Of a DNA stretch of 32,461 bases, positions 15,825-23,804 are shown piece after piece. The notes below the pieces were generated by a model. The model had not been told where the DNA came from and made no database searches. It saw nothing but the letters and a program-made list of their open reading frames with translations. The stretch comes from Bacteroidota bacterium (GTDB lineage: Bacteria; Bacteroidota; Bacteroidia; Bacteroidales; JABHKC01): NCBI GenBank assembly GCA_018692315.1, contig JABHKC010000183.1, positions 1-32,461 on the forward strand. The letters run 5' to 3'. Both the position numbers and the translations under genes were made by a program. Within the stretch, counting starts at the first letter, position 1, and every line of letters starts with the position of its first letter.

Positions 15825-16565
15825 ATGAGAAAATACCAATATTTGCTGTTGCTTTTTAGCTTATTTTTATGCTCATGTAATACAATTAACGACCTTGGAT
15901 TGAAATATTTCCCAGACGATTATGTTTTTGAAAAAGCAGATGGAAGTACCTATAGAACATGGAATATTGCAAAGGATAGGCAAAATTACAAAAACAGGAC
16001 AAGCTTGAAACTTGGCGATTTTAATAAAAATGATATTAATAAATATTACGAAAATATAGATTCTTCGACCATTCAAGAATTGACAGTCAAAGATTTGCAA
16101 ACCCAATTTAATGAATTTGACTATACACTTATTAGCATTTGGTATGGATGCCCAGGCACATATTTTTATGAACTTTGGCAATATCGGGATTTGGTGGATA
16201 CGCTTTCAAAAATTGCAGAAAATCCAAATAAAATAGCTTTTGTATTGGCTTCGCTCACATACGATTATAGAATAATTGATAGAGTTTTGAAAGGATATAA
16301 GTATCATTATCAGTCATACATTATTCCTTCAAAACCGTATAGTGAAAAATGTTTGTTGAAAACTATTTTTTTTGCAAAAGAATTATGTCCTGAATGTTAC
16401 GCCAAACTCAAAGATGATATAAGTGAAAATACAATTTTTCTACTTGATAGAAATGGAAAAGTTGTTAAAATGATTGATTATCAATATGATGAAGAAACTT
16501 GGAAAAAAGAAATAAAGGATTATGATAAAGTTAGGGATGAATTGATTTCATTAATGAAAAAATAA
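15825..16565 (+). CDS. Thioredoxin-like lipoprotein, 246 aa
   Basis: The N terminus (MRKYQYLLLLFSLFLCSCNT) is a lipoprotein signal; C18 in LCSC fits the lipobox best. Residues about 90-130 (LQTQFNEFDYTLISIWYGCPGTYFYELW) look like a thioredoxin fold with GCPG where a redox CxxC would sit, so only one cysteine is present there. A second pair, CPEC, lies in AKELCPECYAKL. The end NTIFLLDRNGKVVKMIDYQ is the TlpA/AhpC-like strand-turn. It is probably an envelope protein with a degenerate or atypical redox site. I cannot name the family. It is alone on its strand between the repeat and the cofactor cluster. Confidence 0.6.
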   Translation: MRKYQYLLLLFSLFLCSCNTINDLGLKYFPDDYVFEKADGSTYRTWNIAKDRQNYKNRTSLKLGDFNKNDINKYYENIDSSTIQELTVKDLQTQFNEFDYTLISIWYGCPGTYFYELWQYRDLVDTLSKIAENPNKIAFVLASLTYDYRIIDRVLKGYKYHYQSYIIPSKPYSEKCLLKTIFFAKELCPECYAKLKDDISENTIFLLDRNGKVVKMIDYQYDEETWKKEIKDYDKVRDELISLMKK

Positions 16566-16650
16566 CGATAATTGAAGTGAAAAAAGCCACAGATTAACAA
16601 ATCTTGATAAATTTTAATCATTGAACCAGTGGCAACTTTTGTTAAAAAAC

Positions 16651-17163
16651 TCAAATTTTCTCAATTAATTTTAAAGCATTCAAAAAACGGTTTTTCCCTG
16701 TTCCTGAAACTATTTCGTATTTAAATTTATAGAAATCCAATTCTGCTTTATATTTCTGAAAAAGATAATCTCTTTTGTTTTTATTTTCCCGCAAAGGGTC
16801 TTCAGCCCATTCAATATCAGGTTTGCATAAAAGGAATAAATCTATTTTAGAGGAAATGATATGTTCGTGAATCCAGTCTGGAACATTTTTATAAACTTCA
16901 GTGAACCAAACTTTTGTGATGATTAACCAAGTGTCAATAAACACTAAATCATTTGTCTTCTTAAAAATTTGTTTATCAGTTTCAATTTGCTTTTTTGCTA
17001 TTTTTTCTACATCCTCAAAAGTGTAAGCTCTATCTAAATTTTCAACATATTCACGTGCATACTCCGGAATCCAATCTGTTTTAAAATGTTCTGCAAGTTG
17101 TTTTGATAGTAATGTTTTTCCTGTTGATTCAGGTCCTGTTATTACAATTCGTATTAATGACAT
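16651..17163 (-). CDS. NadR-like AAA_28 kinase (nicotinamide riboside kinase)
   Basis: 170 residues. P-loop GPESTGKT is at residues 10-17, followed by WIPEYAREYVEN, the highly conserved segment of the ribosylnicotinamide kinase domain of NadR, then LVFIDTWLIITKVW. It lacks the adenylyltransferase domain of full NadR, so it should only phosphorylate nicotinamide riboside to NMN. It lies 40 bp downstream of pnuC on the same strand, which supports a nicotinamide riboside salvage role. A weak inverted pair (GCCAC at 16586-16590, GTGGC at 16629-16633) lies beyond its stop; its role is unclear. Confidence 0.8.
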   Translation of the reverse strand: MSLIRIVITGPESTGKTLLSKQLAEHFKTDWIPEYAREYVENLDRAYTFEDVEKIAKKQIETDKQIFKKTNDLVFIDTWLIITKVWFTEVYKNVPDWIHEHIISSKIDLFLLCKPDIEWAEDPLRENKNKRDYLFQKYKAELDFYKFKYEIVSGTGKNRFLNALKLIEKI

Positions 17164-17203
17164 TTTTTGGATTTGCTTTTTTGCAGATTTAAAGAGAGTT
17201 GAT

Positions 17204-17806
17204 TTATAATTTCAGGTTTTTTTGGTATTCCTTTTTCCATTCAAAATATCCTATAACAGCAATCAAACTATATATAAAAAAAAGAAAAGAAGTTGCATAT
17301 AAGCCTTTATAAATGTACAATCCAAGCGATACTAAATCGACTATAATCCAGATTATCCAATGTTCAATTTTTTTATGTGCCAGCATCCAGGTTGCAACTA
17401 TCGATGCCGAAGTAGTGAAAGCATCCCAATATGGAATTGTGCTATCTGTTTGATTTAAAATTATGGAATAAATTAGAAAAATCATTAAAGTTACAAATGT
17501 TAGAATTAGTGCAGATTTAAGTTTTGTTTTCGATACCTTTAATTCGTTTTCAGAGCCATCGTTTTTGTTGCCCGACCAAATAATCCAACCGTAAATGCTT
17601 ATAAAAACATAATAGAACTGCAAAGACATATCGGCATAAAATTTAGAAACAAAAAAAACATATATATATAGTATAGAAGAAATTATTCCGAGTGGCCAAA
17701 GCCAAATATTTTGTTTTACCGAAAAATATAAATACAATAATCCTGAAATTGTTCCAAGAACTTCAAGGTAATTTTCTGTAAACCAGTCTATAATGATTTG
17801 ATACAT
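17204..17806 (-). CDS. pnuC: PnuC family nicotinamide riboside transporter
   Basis: 200 residues, almost entirely hydrophobic with about seven membrane segments. NIWLWPLGIISSILYIYVFF, FYADMSLQFYYVFISIYGWIIW and HWIIWIIVDLVSLGLYIYKG are typical PnuC segments. The family imports a vitamin by facilitated diffusion and traps it by phosphorylation; here the neighbouring NadR-like kinase argues for nicotinamide riboside rather than thiamine. The 41-bp gap to apbE holds no riboswitch-sized element. Probably translated from the apbE transcript. Confidence 0.88.
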   Translation of the reverse strand: MYQIIIDWFTENYLEVLGTISGLLYLYFSVKQNIWLWPLGIISSILYIYVFFVSKFYADMSLQFYYVFISIYGWIIWSGNKNDGSENELKVSKTKLKSALILTFVTLMIFLIYSIILNQTDSTIPYWDAFTTSASIVATWMLAHKKIEHWIIWIIVDLVSLGLYIYKGLYATSFLFFIYSLIAVIGYFEWKKEYQKNLKL

Positions 17807-17847
17807 TTATGTTCGTTTAATCCTTAAATCTCAAGATTTCAAATCAA

Positions 17848-18861
17848 CTAATTATTTGTTTGAATCATCTTATTTAATCCGTCGCTGGAATAGACTTTGT
17901 AATTCCCGTTTTCATCAGAATAAATAAAGTAAACCTCAAGCCAATTATTTTTTTCTACAAAATCTATACTCTTCGTTAATCCCATGACCATGAATGCAGT
18001 AGCATATGCATCGGCTGTCATGCAATCCTTGGCAAGAACTGTTGCGCTCAACAAATTATGTTCGACAGGAAAACCGGTTTTCGGATCTATTGAATGAGCA
18101 TATTTAATTCCATCTTTTTCAAAATACTTTCTATAATTTCCTGAAGTTGCTAAAGCCTTGTTATTCAATAATATAATTTCCTGAATTTGCCTATTTGCTG
18201 CTGTTGAGTCGTCAATTGGTTTGTCGATCCCAATTCGCCAAAATGTCCCATTTTTGTTTTTCCCTTTTGCTTTTAGTTCTCCACCCAATTCTATTACATA
18301 ATTGTTAATTCCTTGTTTCTCAAAATATTGCACTAGCACATCAACAGAATATCCTTGAGCAATGGCGTTCACATCAAGCTTAATATTTGGATTATCTTTG
18401 ATAACAGTATCGCCGGAAAGTCTAACTTTTTCATAACCGATAAATTCTAACAGACTATCAATTTTATGACTATCAATCTTTTCTTTTTTTTCATTTCCGA
18501 AACCCCAAGCATTCACAAGTGGCTTGACTGTGATGTCAAAAAATCCATTAGTTTTTTCCGAAATTTCTTTTGCTTTAAAAAAAACTGTTTTAAAATAATC
18601 ATCTACAACTATATTCTTTTCATTTCTGTTAATTTTAGAAATTATTGATTGAGGTTTATAAGTACTCAAGGAGAGATCAAAATCGTTTAGAATTGAATCT
18701 ACTTTTGTTTTTTCAACTTTTGCATTATCGCTACAATAAGTTATATGATAGGTAGTTCCTTGAGTAAAACCTTCAATATAATCGTAATTTGTTTGCTTTT
18801 TTTCGCACGAAAAAAAAACAAGAAAACCCAAAACTGAAATTATAGCAACTTTTATTTTCAT
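17848..18861 (-). CDS. apbE: FAD:protein FMN transferase (ApbE)
   Basis: 337-residue predicted lipoprotein: a hydrophobic start MKIKVAIISVLGFLVFFSCE with lipobox cysteine C19. It attaches FMN from FAD to threonines of target proteins (for example Na+-NQR or Rnf subunits). Family marks: GTTYHITYC near the start, VDVNAIAQGYSVD, NNYVIELGGELKAKGKN, ATSGNYRKYF, HSIDPKTGFPVEH, and DCMTADAYATAFMVMG with metal-binding Asp and Thr. Length is normal. It is the first gene of the minus-strand cluster apbE-pnuC-kinase; all three serve flavin or NAD cofactors. No flavinylation target is in the window. Confidence 0.92.
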   Translation of the reverse strand: MKIKVAIISVLGFLVFFSCEKKQTNYDYIEGFTQGTTYHITYCSDNAKVEKTKVDSILNDFDLSLSTYKPQSIISKINRNEKNIVVDDYFKTVFFKAKEISEKTNGFFDITVKPLVNAWGFGNEKKEKIDSHKIDSLLEFIGYEKVRLSGDTVIKDNPNIKLDVNAIAQGYSVDVLVQYFEKQGINNYVIELGGELKAKGKNKNGTFWRIGIDKPIDDSTAANRQIQEIILLNNKALATSGNYRKYFEKDGIKYAHSIDPKTGFPVEHNLLSATVLAKDCMTADAYATAFMVMGLTKSIDFVEKNNWLEVYFIYSDENGNYKVYSSDGLNKMIQTNN

Positions 18862-19006
18862 CTTAAAATACTATTTATTTTCGAATTTATTTTTTTGCAA
18901 ATAAATGGAAAAAATTGGCATTTTCATAAAGATTTAATATAAACAAAACATCATTAATCTGAAAAAATATTTTAATTTTGTCTAATCAATTAATTTGATA
19001 TTAATT

Positions 19007-19099
19007 ATGAAGCAACAATTTTTGCAATTTAGAAAACGAAACTTACTTGTACTAAAAAATGAAAATCCTGGCAAAGAGTGGGAATTTGTCTTTAGATAA
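19007..19099 (+). pseudogene. Possible gene remnant, 30 codons
   Basis: A short frame MKQQFLQFRKRNLLVLKNEN... runs from ATG at 19007 to TAA at 19097-19099, with a -7-like TAATTTTG at 18973-18980. It is too short and unplaced to call a gene. It may be the broken start of a gene cut when the restriction-modification cassette entered, or chance. Confidence 0.2.
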
Positions 19100-19162
19100 C
19101 ATAGTTACAGGCAAGCTGAGAAAACCAAACAAAACAAATTTCATGACACAAATTATAATGAT

Positions 19163-19170
19163 TATCTTTG
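19163..19170 (+). promoter_or_regulatory. Candidate -7 box of the restriction-modification cassette
   Basis: TATCTTTG matches TAnnTTTG, about 23 bp before the methyltransferase ATG. No TTG is seen at the right distance, so the promoter is weak or differs. Confidence 0.35.
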
Positions 19171-19193
19171 TTCTTTGATTAAAAGGATTTAAA

Positions 19194-20501
19194 ATGAGTT
19201 TTAAAACGAAACACAAAATTATAAATGGAGACAGCCGTGAAATGACTGAATTAAAGGATAAATCAGTTGATTTGGTTATCACTTCTCCACCATATTGGCA
19301 GTTAAAAGATTACGGAACAGAAAATCAAATTGGATATAATGACAATTATGAAGAATATATAAACAACTTAAATCTTGTTTGGAAAGAAAGTTATAGAGTT
19401 TTAAATAATGGATGTCGTTTATGTGTTAATATAGGTGACCAATTTGCAAGAGCCGTTTATTACGGTCGATATAAAGTTATTCCTATAAGAACAGAAATAA
19501 TTAAATTTTGTGAAGCTGTTGGATTTGACTATATGGGAGCTATAATTTGGCAAAAAAAAACAACTTCAAATACAACTGGCGGAGCTTCTTTAATGGGTAG
19601 TTATCCTACACCAAGAAACGGTATTCTTTCAATTGATTATGAATTTATTCTATTATTCAAAAAATTAGGAACGCCAATAAAACCAGAAAGAGAACTAAAA
19701 GAGCAATCTAAAATGACCAAAGATGAATGGAAAACATATTTTGATGGACATTGGAATTTTGGTGGAGCAAGACAAGATGGTCATATTGCAATGTTTCCAG
19801 AAGAATTACCAAAAAGATTAGTAAAAATGTTTTCGTTTGTTGGAGATACTATTCTTGATCCATTTCTCGGAAGTGGAACAACTTCACTTGCTGCAAGAAA
19901 TTTAAACCGAAATTCAGTTGGATATGAGATGAATCCTGAGTTTATCCCATTTATTGAAAGAAAACTTGAAATAAATCAAGGTGATATTTTTAATTCAGAT
20001 TATAAATTTCTAAAACAAGAAAAGCTAAATATTGATTTTAAAAGTCAAATAAAAGAATTACCGTATATTTTTAAAGACTTCCATAAGTTTGAAAAAAAGA
20101 CCGACCCTAAAAAGTTACAATATGGTTCAAAAATAGACCAAAATGGCACAACCAAACGAGAAGATTATTTTTTAGTAAAAGAAATAATAAGCCCGGAATT
20201 AATGAAACTGAATAATGATTTAGTTGTCCGACTTATTGGTGTTAAAGAAAAAAAGGAAGCAAACGGTAAGGCTATTGAATTTTTACAACTCAAAACAAAA
20301 GGACAAAAAGTGTTTTTTAAATATGACGAGACTAAGCACGATGAGAATAATAATTTAATGGTCTATTTATATTTAAAAAATAAGACATTTTTAAATGCAC
20401 ATTTGATAAAAAATGGTTTTGTAAATGTCAGTACAGACTTCACTTACAAAAATAAAGATAAATTTATAAAATTGGAGAAAGATTTTGTTCAATCAAAATG
20501 A
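19194..20501 (+). CDS. Type II DNA methyltransferase (MjaI-like, beta class) with C-terminal SNase-like domain
   Basis: 435 residues. Catalytic motif IV is TSPPYW (30-35), before motif I DPFLGSGTT (222-230): the order of a beta-class N4-cytosine/N6-adenine methyltransferase, and SPPYW favours N4-cytosine. TLDPFLGS-like AdoMet binding continues as GYEMNPEFI. After about residue 325 comes an extra domain (VVRLIGV 344-350, GQKVFFKYD, MVYLYLKNKTFLNAHLIKNGF) that lines up with the staphylococcal nuclease fold. The Arg before LAYIYA in SNase is Asn here (NNNLMVYLYL), so nuclease activity is unlikely. It is the first gene of a cassette with a wHTH protein (17-bp overlap) and an MjaI-like endonuclease, and would protect host DNA against it. 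Target site CTAG is only inferred from the endonuclease. Confidence 0.82.
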   Translation: MSFKTKHKIINGDSREMTELKDKSVDLVITSPPYWQLKDYGTENQIGYNDNYEEYINNLNLVWKESYRVLNNGCRLCVNIGDQFARAVYYGRYKVIPIRTEIIKFCEAVGFDYMGAIIWQKKTTSNTTGGASLMGSYPTPRNGILSIDYEFILLFKKLGTPIKPERELKEQSKMTKDEWKTYFDGHWNFGGARQDGHIAMFPEELPKRLVKMFSFVGDTILDPFLGSGTTSLAARNLNRNSVGYEMNPEFIPFIERKLEINQGDIFNSDYKFLKQEKLNIDFKSQIKELPYIFKDFHKFEKKTDPKKLQYGSKIDQNGTTKREDYFLVKEIISPELMKLNNDLVVRLIGVKEKKEANGKAIEFLQLKTKGQKVFFKYDETKHDENNNLMVYLYLKNKTFLNAHLIKNGFVNVSTDFTYKNKDKFIKLEKDFVQSK

Positions 20502-20817
20502 TATTAATATACTAATTCAGAATATTCCAAATGGTAGACAAAATGCTATTACAGCAAGGGTAATAGCTCAAAGATTAGGTTATCCAGTTGGTGGCAATCA
20601 AGTAAAAATAAGAAAATTAATTGATTTTGCTATTGATAATAGCAATGTTATTTTGAGTTCATCTGGTAGGGTGCCAAAAGGTTATTGGTTTTCAATAGAT
20701 AGACAAGAAACAATCGAATACATAGCTTCATTGCGAAATAGAGCGAGTGAGATTACTGATAGGGCTGATAATCTTAGAGCTGGATGGAATAATGTCAACC
20801 CAAATAATAGAATATAA
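20485..20817 (+). CDS. Small winged-helix-like protein of the restriction-modification cassette
   Basis: 110 residues starting at TTG 20485, overlapping the methyltransferase gene by 17 bp; no in-frame ATG is available near. Residues 10-75 (ARVIAQRLGYPVGGNQVKIR, LIDFAIDNSNVILSSSGRVP, KGYWFS) read as a winged helix, with an HTH followed by a wing ending in the GYW strand. The last 35 residues (YIASLRNRASEITDRADNLR) form a helix typical of small phage-type wHTH proteins. It could be a regulator of the cassette, like a C protein, or a subunit of the endonuclease. Its stop is 2 bp before the endonuclease ATG, so the three genes are one operon. Confidence 0.6.
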   Translation: MFNQNDINILIQNIPNGRQNAITARVIAQRLGYPVGGNQVKIRKLIDFAIDNSNVILSSSGRVPKGYWFSIDRQETIEYIASLRNRASEITDRADNLRAGWNNVNPNNRI

Positions 20818-20819
20818 TT

Positions 20820-21539
20820 ATGGCTAAAAAAGAAATAGAGAAATACGCAAAGCCTTTTGGGAAAAAGGAAAAAGTATTAAACTACACAAGTAATACTTAC
20901 CAACTAACAAGACCGAACAAAGTTGATGCAGTTATGGCATTAATAAGAGAATGTCAACCAAAAGCACTAGATGAATGGGAAAAGTTCTATTTTAAAAAAG
21001 CTTATACCAAGAAAAAAGATAGTGTTAAAATAACAAAAGAAACATTGGACGAACTTGGAGAAAGACTGTATGCAAAAATAACAGAAGTAGTTATTCCTGA
21101 ATGGACAGCAGCTTTTAATGATTTAACGTTACAAGACTGTAAAGATTATATTTATGAAGTTACAATTGTTCGAACTTATGATGGCTTTTTACTTGAAAAA
21201 TCAGTAATAAATGATGGACTTGCAAAAACATTTCCAGATATAGAGTTTGAAGAAAGCGACCCTGAATTAGACCACGCTGGTGATATTGATTATCTTGGAA
21301 AAGTTGGGAACAAATATTTTGGCATTCAAATAAAGCCAGTTACAGCAAATGCGAATTTTGGCAATTACAAGATTACTGAGAGAATGAGTGCAAGTTTTCA
21401 AGATTTTGAGAATAAATATGGCGGAAATGTTTTTGTAGTTTTTTCAACTCGAACTGGTGATAAAAAAGTCATTAAAAACAAAGAAGTTGTTGACGAAATA
21501 AGAACCGAAATTGAACGATTAAGGAAAGCCAGCTTGTAA
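20820..21539 (+). CDS. MjaI-like type II restriction endonuclease
   Basis: 239 residues. The PD-(D/E)XK core is readable: ELDHAGDIDYLGKVGNKYFG (D155/D157), then IQIKP (Q170, K172), with E125 upstream. This arrangement and the NYTSNTYQLTRPNKV opening resemble the MjaI endonuclease family (PF09568), whose type member cuts CTAG. The position directly after a beta-class methyltransferase and a small wHTH protein supports a restriction role. The active-site Gln instead of Glu in the QIK triad is seen in several restriction enzymes. Specificity is inference. The gene ends 122 bp before an inverted-repeat element, which may mark the cassette edge. Confidence 0.68.
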   Translation: MAKKEIEKYAKPFGKKEKVLNYTSNTYQLTRPNKVDAVMALIRECQPKALDEWEKFYFKKAYTKKKDSVKITKETLDELGERLYAKITEVVIPEWTAAFNDLTLQDCKDYIYEVTIVRTYDGFLLEKSVINDGLAKTFPDIEFEESDPELDHAGDIDYLGKVGNKYFGIQIKPVTANANFGNYKITERMSASFQDFENKYGGNVFVVFSTRTGDKKVIKNKEVVDEIRTEIERLRKASL

Positions 21540-21858
21540 AATCTTACCTACCTTATATACAAAACAGTTGAATTCGTATTTTATATTAGAAAAATAATAA
21601 TAATACTGAGTTCAGCATTTATAATATTGCAAAAAATCATATTAATACTTGAATAATACTAAAATTGAGCGATTGTGAATAAAGAAAATTGGTAATGCTT
21701 TGGTGCGAGAAGGATACAATAAAATTTGAGGACAGCTTGTTGGTATGTGAAAATTCTTTGTGTTTTTTCTCGTGCGGAATGATTACTGATTTTTAAAGTT
21801 TACAATCGCTCAATTTAGCTTAAATCTGCAAATTATTGTAGCCATCGAAAAAAATAAA
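21540..21858. other. Non-coding stretch with inverted-repeat element
   Basis: 319 bp between the endonuclease and the DksA-like gene. The right half is the inverted-repeat element 21662-21816; the left 120 bp is AT-rich with no gene or clear terminator seen. Confidence 0.55.
21662..21816. mobile_element. 155-bp MITE-like element with 15-bp perfect inverted ends
   Basis: AAATTGAGCGATTGT at 21662-21676 is matched exactly in inverse by ACAATCGCTCAATTT at 21802-21816. The inner flanks also pair loosely (GTGCGAGAA near 21702 against TTCTCGTGCGG near 21768), giving a long imperfect hairpin. No coding frame and no clear target duplication are seen. Sequence is unrelated to the 123-bp repeat. It may be a non-autonomous element or a structured RNA. 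Confidence 0.6.
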
Positions 21859-22182
21859 ATGGAAACAAAAGAAATAGAAGAAAGAATTATAAAAGAAATT
21901 TCAAAGACTGAGAAATTAATTGTAGAATACAAGGAATTGACAAAGCCCATTGCACCTGATGTTGCAATTGGACGAATCTCGCGCATGGACGCAATAAATA
22001 ATAAAAGTGTTACTGAAGCATCTTTGCGGCAGGCTCAGGAAAAGTTGAAAAATCTAAAACGTGTTTTTTCACAATTTGGAAGAAAAGAATTTGGACTTTG
22101 TTTGAAATGCAAAAATGAAATTCCTCTCGGAAGAATTTTATTTCGTCCTGAAAGTTTATTATGTGTGAAATGTGCAAGATAA
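21859..22182 (+). CDS. TraR/DksA family zinc finger protein
   Basis: 107 residues: an N-terminal coiled coil (EIEERIIKEISKTEKLIVEY), the DVAIGRISRMDA tip region usual in TraR/DksA proteins, and a C-terminal C4 zinc finger (C81, C84, C102, C105 in FGLCLKC ... LLCVKC). DksA-type proteins bind the RNA polymerase secondary channel and adjust promoter output. The length is shorter than full DksA and close to short DksA/TraR forms. It lies just upstream of rtcB on the same strand (about 90 bp), perhaps co-transcribed. Confidence 0.82.
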   Translation: METKEIEERIIKEISKTEKLIVEYKELTKPIAPDVAIGRISRMDAINNKSVTEASLRQAQEKLKNLKRVFSQFGRKEFGLCLKCKNEIPLGRILFRPESLLCVKCAR

Positions 22183-22274
22183 ATATCTTTTTCCTGGGCA
22201 TTAAACTTTTGTTTAGAAATAACATCTGAAGTTCTAAAATTTGAAATATAGAACTATTTTAATTGGTTGAAGAA

Positions 22275-23438
22275 ATGGAAAAAGTGCTGAAAACTGAAAG
22301 TGGCCTAATAAAAATGTGGTTAGGCCAAGTAGAGGAAAGTGCAATGAGGCAGGCGGAAAAAATTGCAAATCTGCCATTTACTTTTAAACATGTTGCCCTC
22401 ATGCCCGACTGTCATACCGGCTACGGAATGCCAATTGGTGGAGTTTTGGCCACCAAAGGCGTTGTTATTCCAAATGCTGTAGGCGTTGACATTGGTTGCG
22501 GTATGTGTGCAATAAAAACTTCGTTAAATGAAATTCAGACCAACAATTTAAAATCCATTTTAGATAAAATAAGGAAAAGAATTCCTGTTGGTTTCGATTG
22601 GCATAAAGAAAAACAGGATGAAGCCTTATTGCCTCAGTGTCAAGAATTTCCCGAGTTTGTTAAAAGTCAGTATCAAAGAGCGAGTTACCAAATAGGCACT
22701 CTTGGTGGCGGAAATCATTTCATTGAAATTCAGAAAGGCGACGATGGACATATTTGGATAATGGTTCATTCAGGTTCAAGAAATTTGGGTGCAAAAGTTG
22801 CAGAACATTACAACAAAATTGCTGTAAGAATGAACGATTTGTGGTTTTCGGAAGTGCAAAAAAAATGGGAATTGGCATTTTTACCAATCGAAAGCAAGGA
22901 AGCAAAATCATATTTTGAAGAGATGAACTATTGTGTCGATTTTGCTTTTGCCAACCGGAAACTTATGATGGACAGGATTGTAGAAGTATTTTTCGATACT
23001 TTTCGTGGAAAAGTAGAATTTGAACCAATGATAAATATTGCTCACAATTATGCACGATGGGAAAACCATTTCAATAAAAATGTGATAGTGCATCGCAAAG
23101 GAGCCACAAGTGCCCGAAAAGCTGAGATTGGAATAATTCCAGGTTCACAAGGATCAAAATCCTACATTGTTGAAGGGCTTGGAAATTCCGAAAGTTTTGA
23201 AAGCTGCTCGCATGGGGCAGGGCGGCTGATGGGTAGAAAGCAAGCTCAGCGACAGCTAAAGCTCGAAAATGAAATTGAGAAACTCAATAAACAAGGAATT
23301 ATTCATAGCATAAAAACTACTAAAGACCTTGACGAAGCATCAGGAGCTTATAAAAATATCTCTGAGGTTATGAACTTTCAAAAAGATTTGGTGAAAGTAA
23401 AGCTCGCACTAAAACCTTTGGCAGTGATAAAAGGATAA
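22275..23438 (+). CDS. rtcB: RtcB family RNA ligase
   Basis: 387 residues from ATG at 22275; a TTG at 22263 would add four residues but ATG is preferred. RtcB joins RNA 2',3'-cyclic phosphate or 3'-phosphate ends to 5'-OH ends using GTP and Mn2+. Visible marks: MPDCHTGYGMPIGG, GVDIGCGM (metal-binding Asp and Cys), GTLGGGNHFIE, MVHSGSRNLG, NIAHNYARWE, VHRKGATSA and the closing SCSHGAGRLMGR with the guanylated histidine. The length is short of the E. coli protein but normal for the compact bacterial form. No archease or PrfH gene is seen next to it. Confidence 0.92.
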   Translation: MEKVLKTESGLIKMWLGQVEESAMRQAEKIANLPFTFKHVALMPDCHTGYGMPIGGVLATKGVVIPNAVGVDIGCGMCAIKTSLNEIQTNNLKSILDKIRKRIPVGFDWHKEKQDEALLPQCQEFPEFVKSQYQRASYQIGTLGGGNHFIEIQKGDDGHIWIMVHSGSRNLGAKVAEHYNKIAVRMNDLWFSEVQKKWELAFLPIESKEAKSYFEEMNYCVDFAFANRKLMMDRIVEVFFDTFRGKVEFEPMINIAHNYARWENHFNKNVIVHRKGATSARKAEIGIIPGSQGSKSYIVEGLGNSESFESCSHGAGRLMGRKQAQRQLKLENEIEKLNKQGIIHSIKTTKDLDEASGAYKNISEVMNFQKDLVKVKLALKPLAVIKG

Positions 23439-23506
23439 TTTTATACAGCTCAAAATTCACATTTTTGAAAATTGAAATTTGATATATTTAATTATGTAAA
23501 TATGTA

Positions 23507-23514
23507 TATATTTG
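23507..23514 (+). promoter_or_regulatory. Candidate -7 box for the small membrane protein gene
   Basis: TATATTTG, 20 bp before the GTG start at 23535. The nearest TTTG (23478-23481) is 25 bp upstream, longer than usual. Confidence 0.35.
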
Positions 23515-23534
23515 CAAAAATAAAATATTGAAAA

Positions 23535-23735
23535 GTGATAGAAAAAATAAAGAAATATCTAAGCTTTAAATTTTTAGCCGGAATTGTTATTGGCGGGCTT
23601 GCCGGATATGCCTACTACTATTATATTGGTTGCAGTTCAGGAACTTGTGCAATAACTTCAAATCCATACAATAGCACTTTGTATGGAGTTTTGGCAGGTG
23701 GCGTTTTGTTTTTTGGCAAGAAAAAGGAAGAATAA
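23535..23735 (+). CDS. DUF6132-like small membrane protein
   Basis: 66 residues from a GTG start. A basic MIEKIKKYLSFK is followed by a glycine-rich membrane segment (FLAGIVIGGLAGYAYYYYIG), a cysteine pair (CSSGTC), the polar ITSNPYNSTLYG and a second segment (GVLAGGVLFF) with a basic KKKEE end. This form matches the small DUF6132-type proteins of Bacteroidota, often found near thiol or sulfur-transfer genes; the function is unknown. The two cysteines may bind metal or be redox active. Confidence 0.7.
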   Translation: MIEKIKKYLSFKFLAGIVIGGLAGYAYYYYIGCSSGTCAITSNPYNSTLYGVLAGGVLFFGKKKEE

Positions 23736-23804
23736 TCTTCCGGTTCTTAAAAATCCAAGTTCGATTTTGCTTGAAATTTGCATAAATTTGCGAAAAAATT
23801 GAAA

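Noticed and set aside
16586-16633. GCCAC/GTGGC inverted pair as a shared terminator between convergent genes
   Set aside because: The arms are 5 bp with a loop of about 38 bases; it is too weak to call.
17807-17847. Riboswitch in front of pnuC
   Set aside because: Only 41 bp separate apbE and pnuC, too little for a TPP or NAD-type riboswitch, and no conserved motif is seen.
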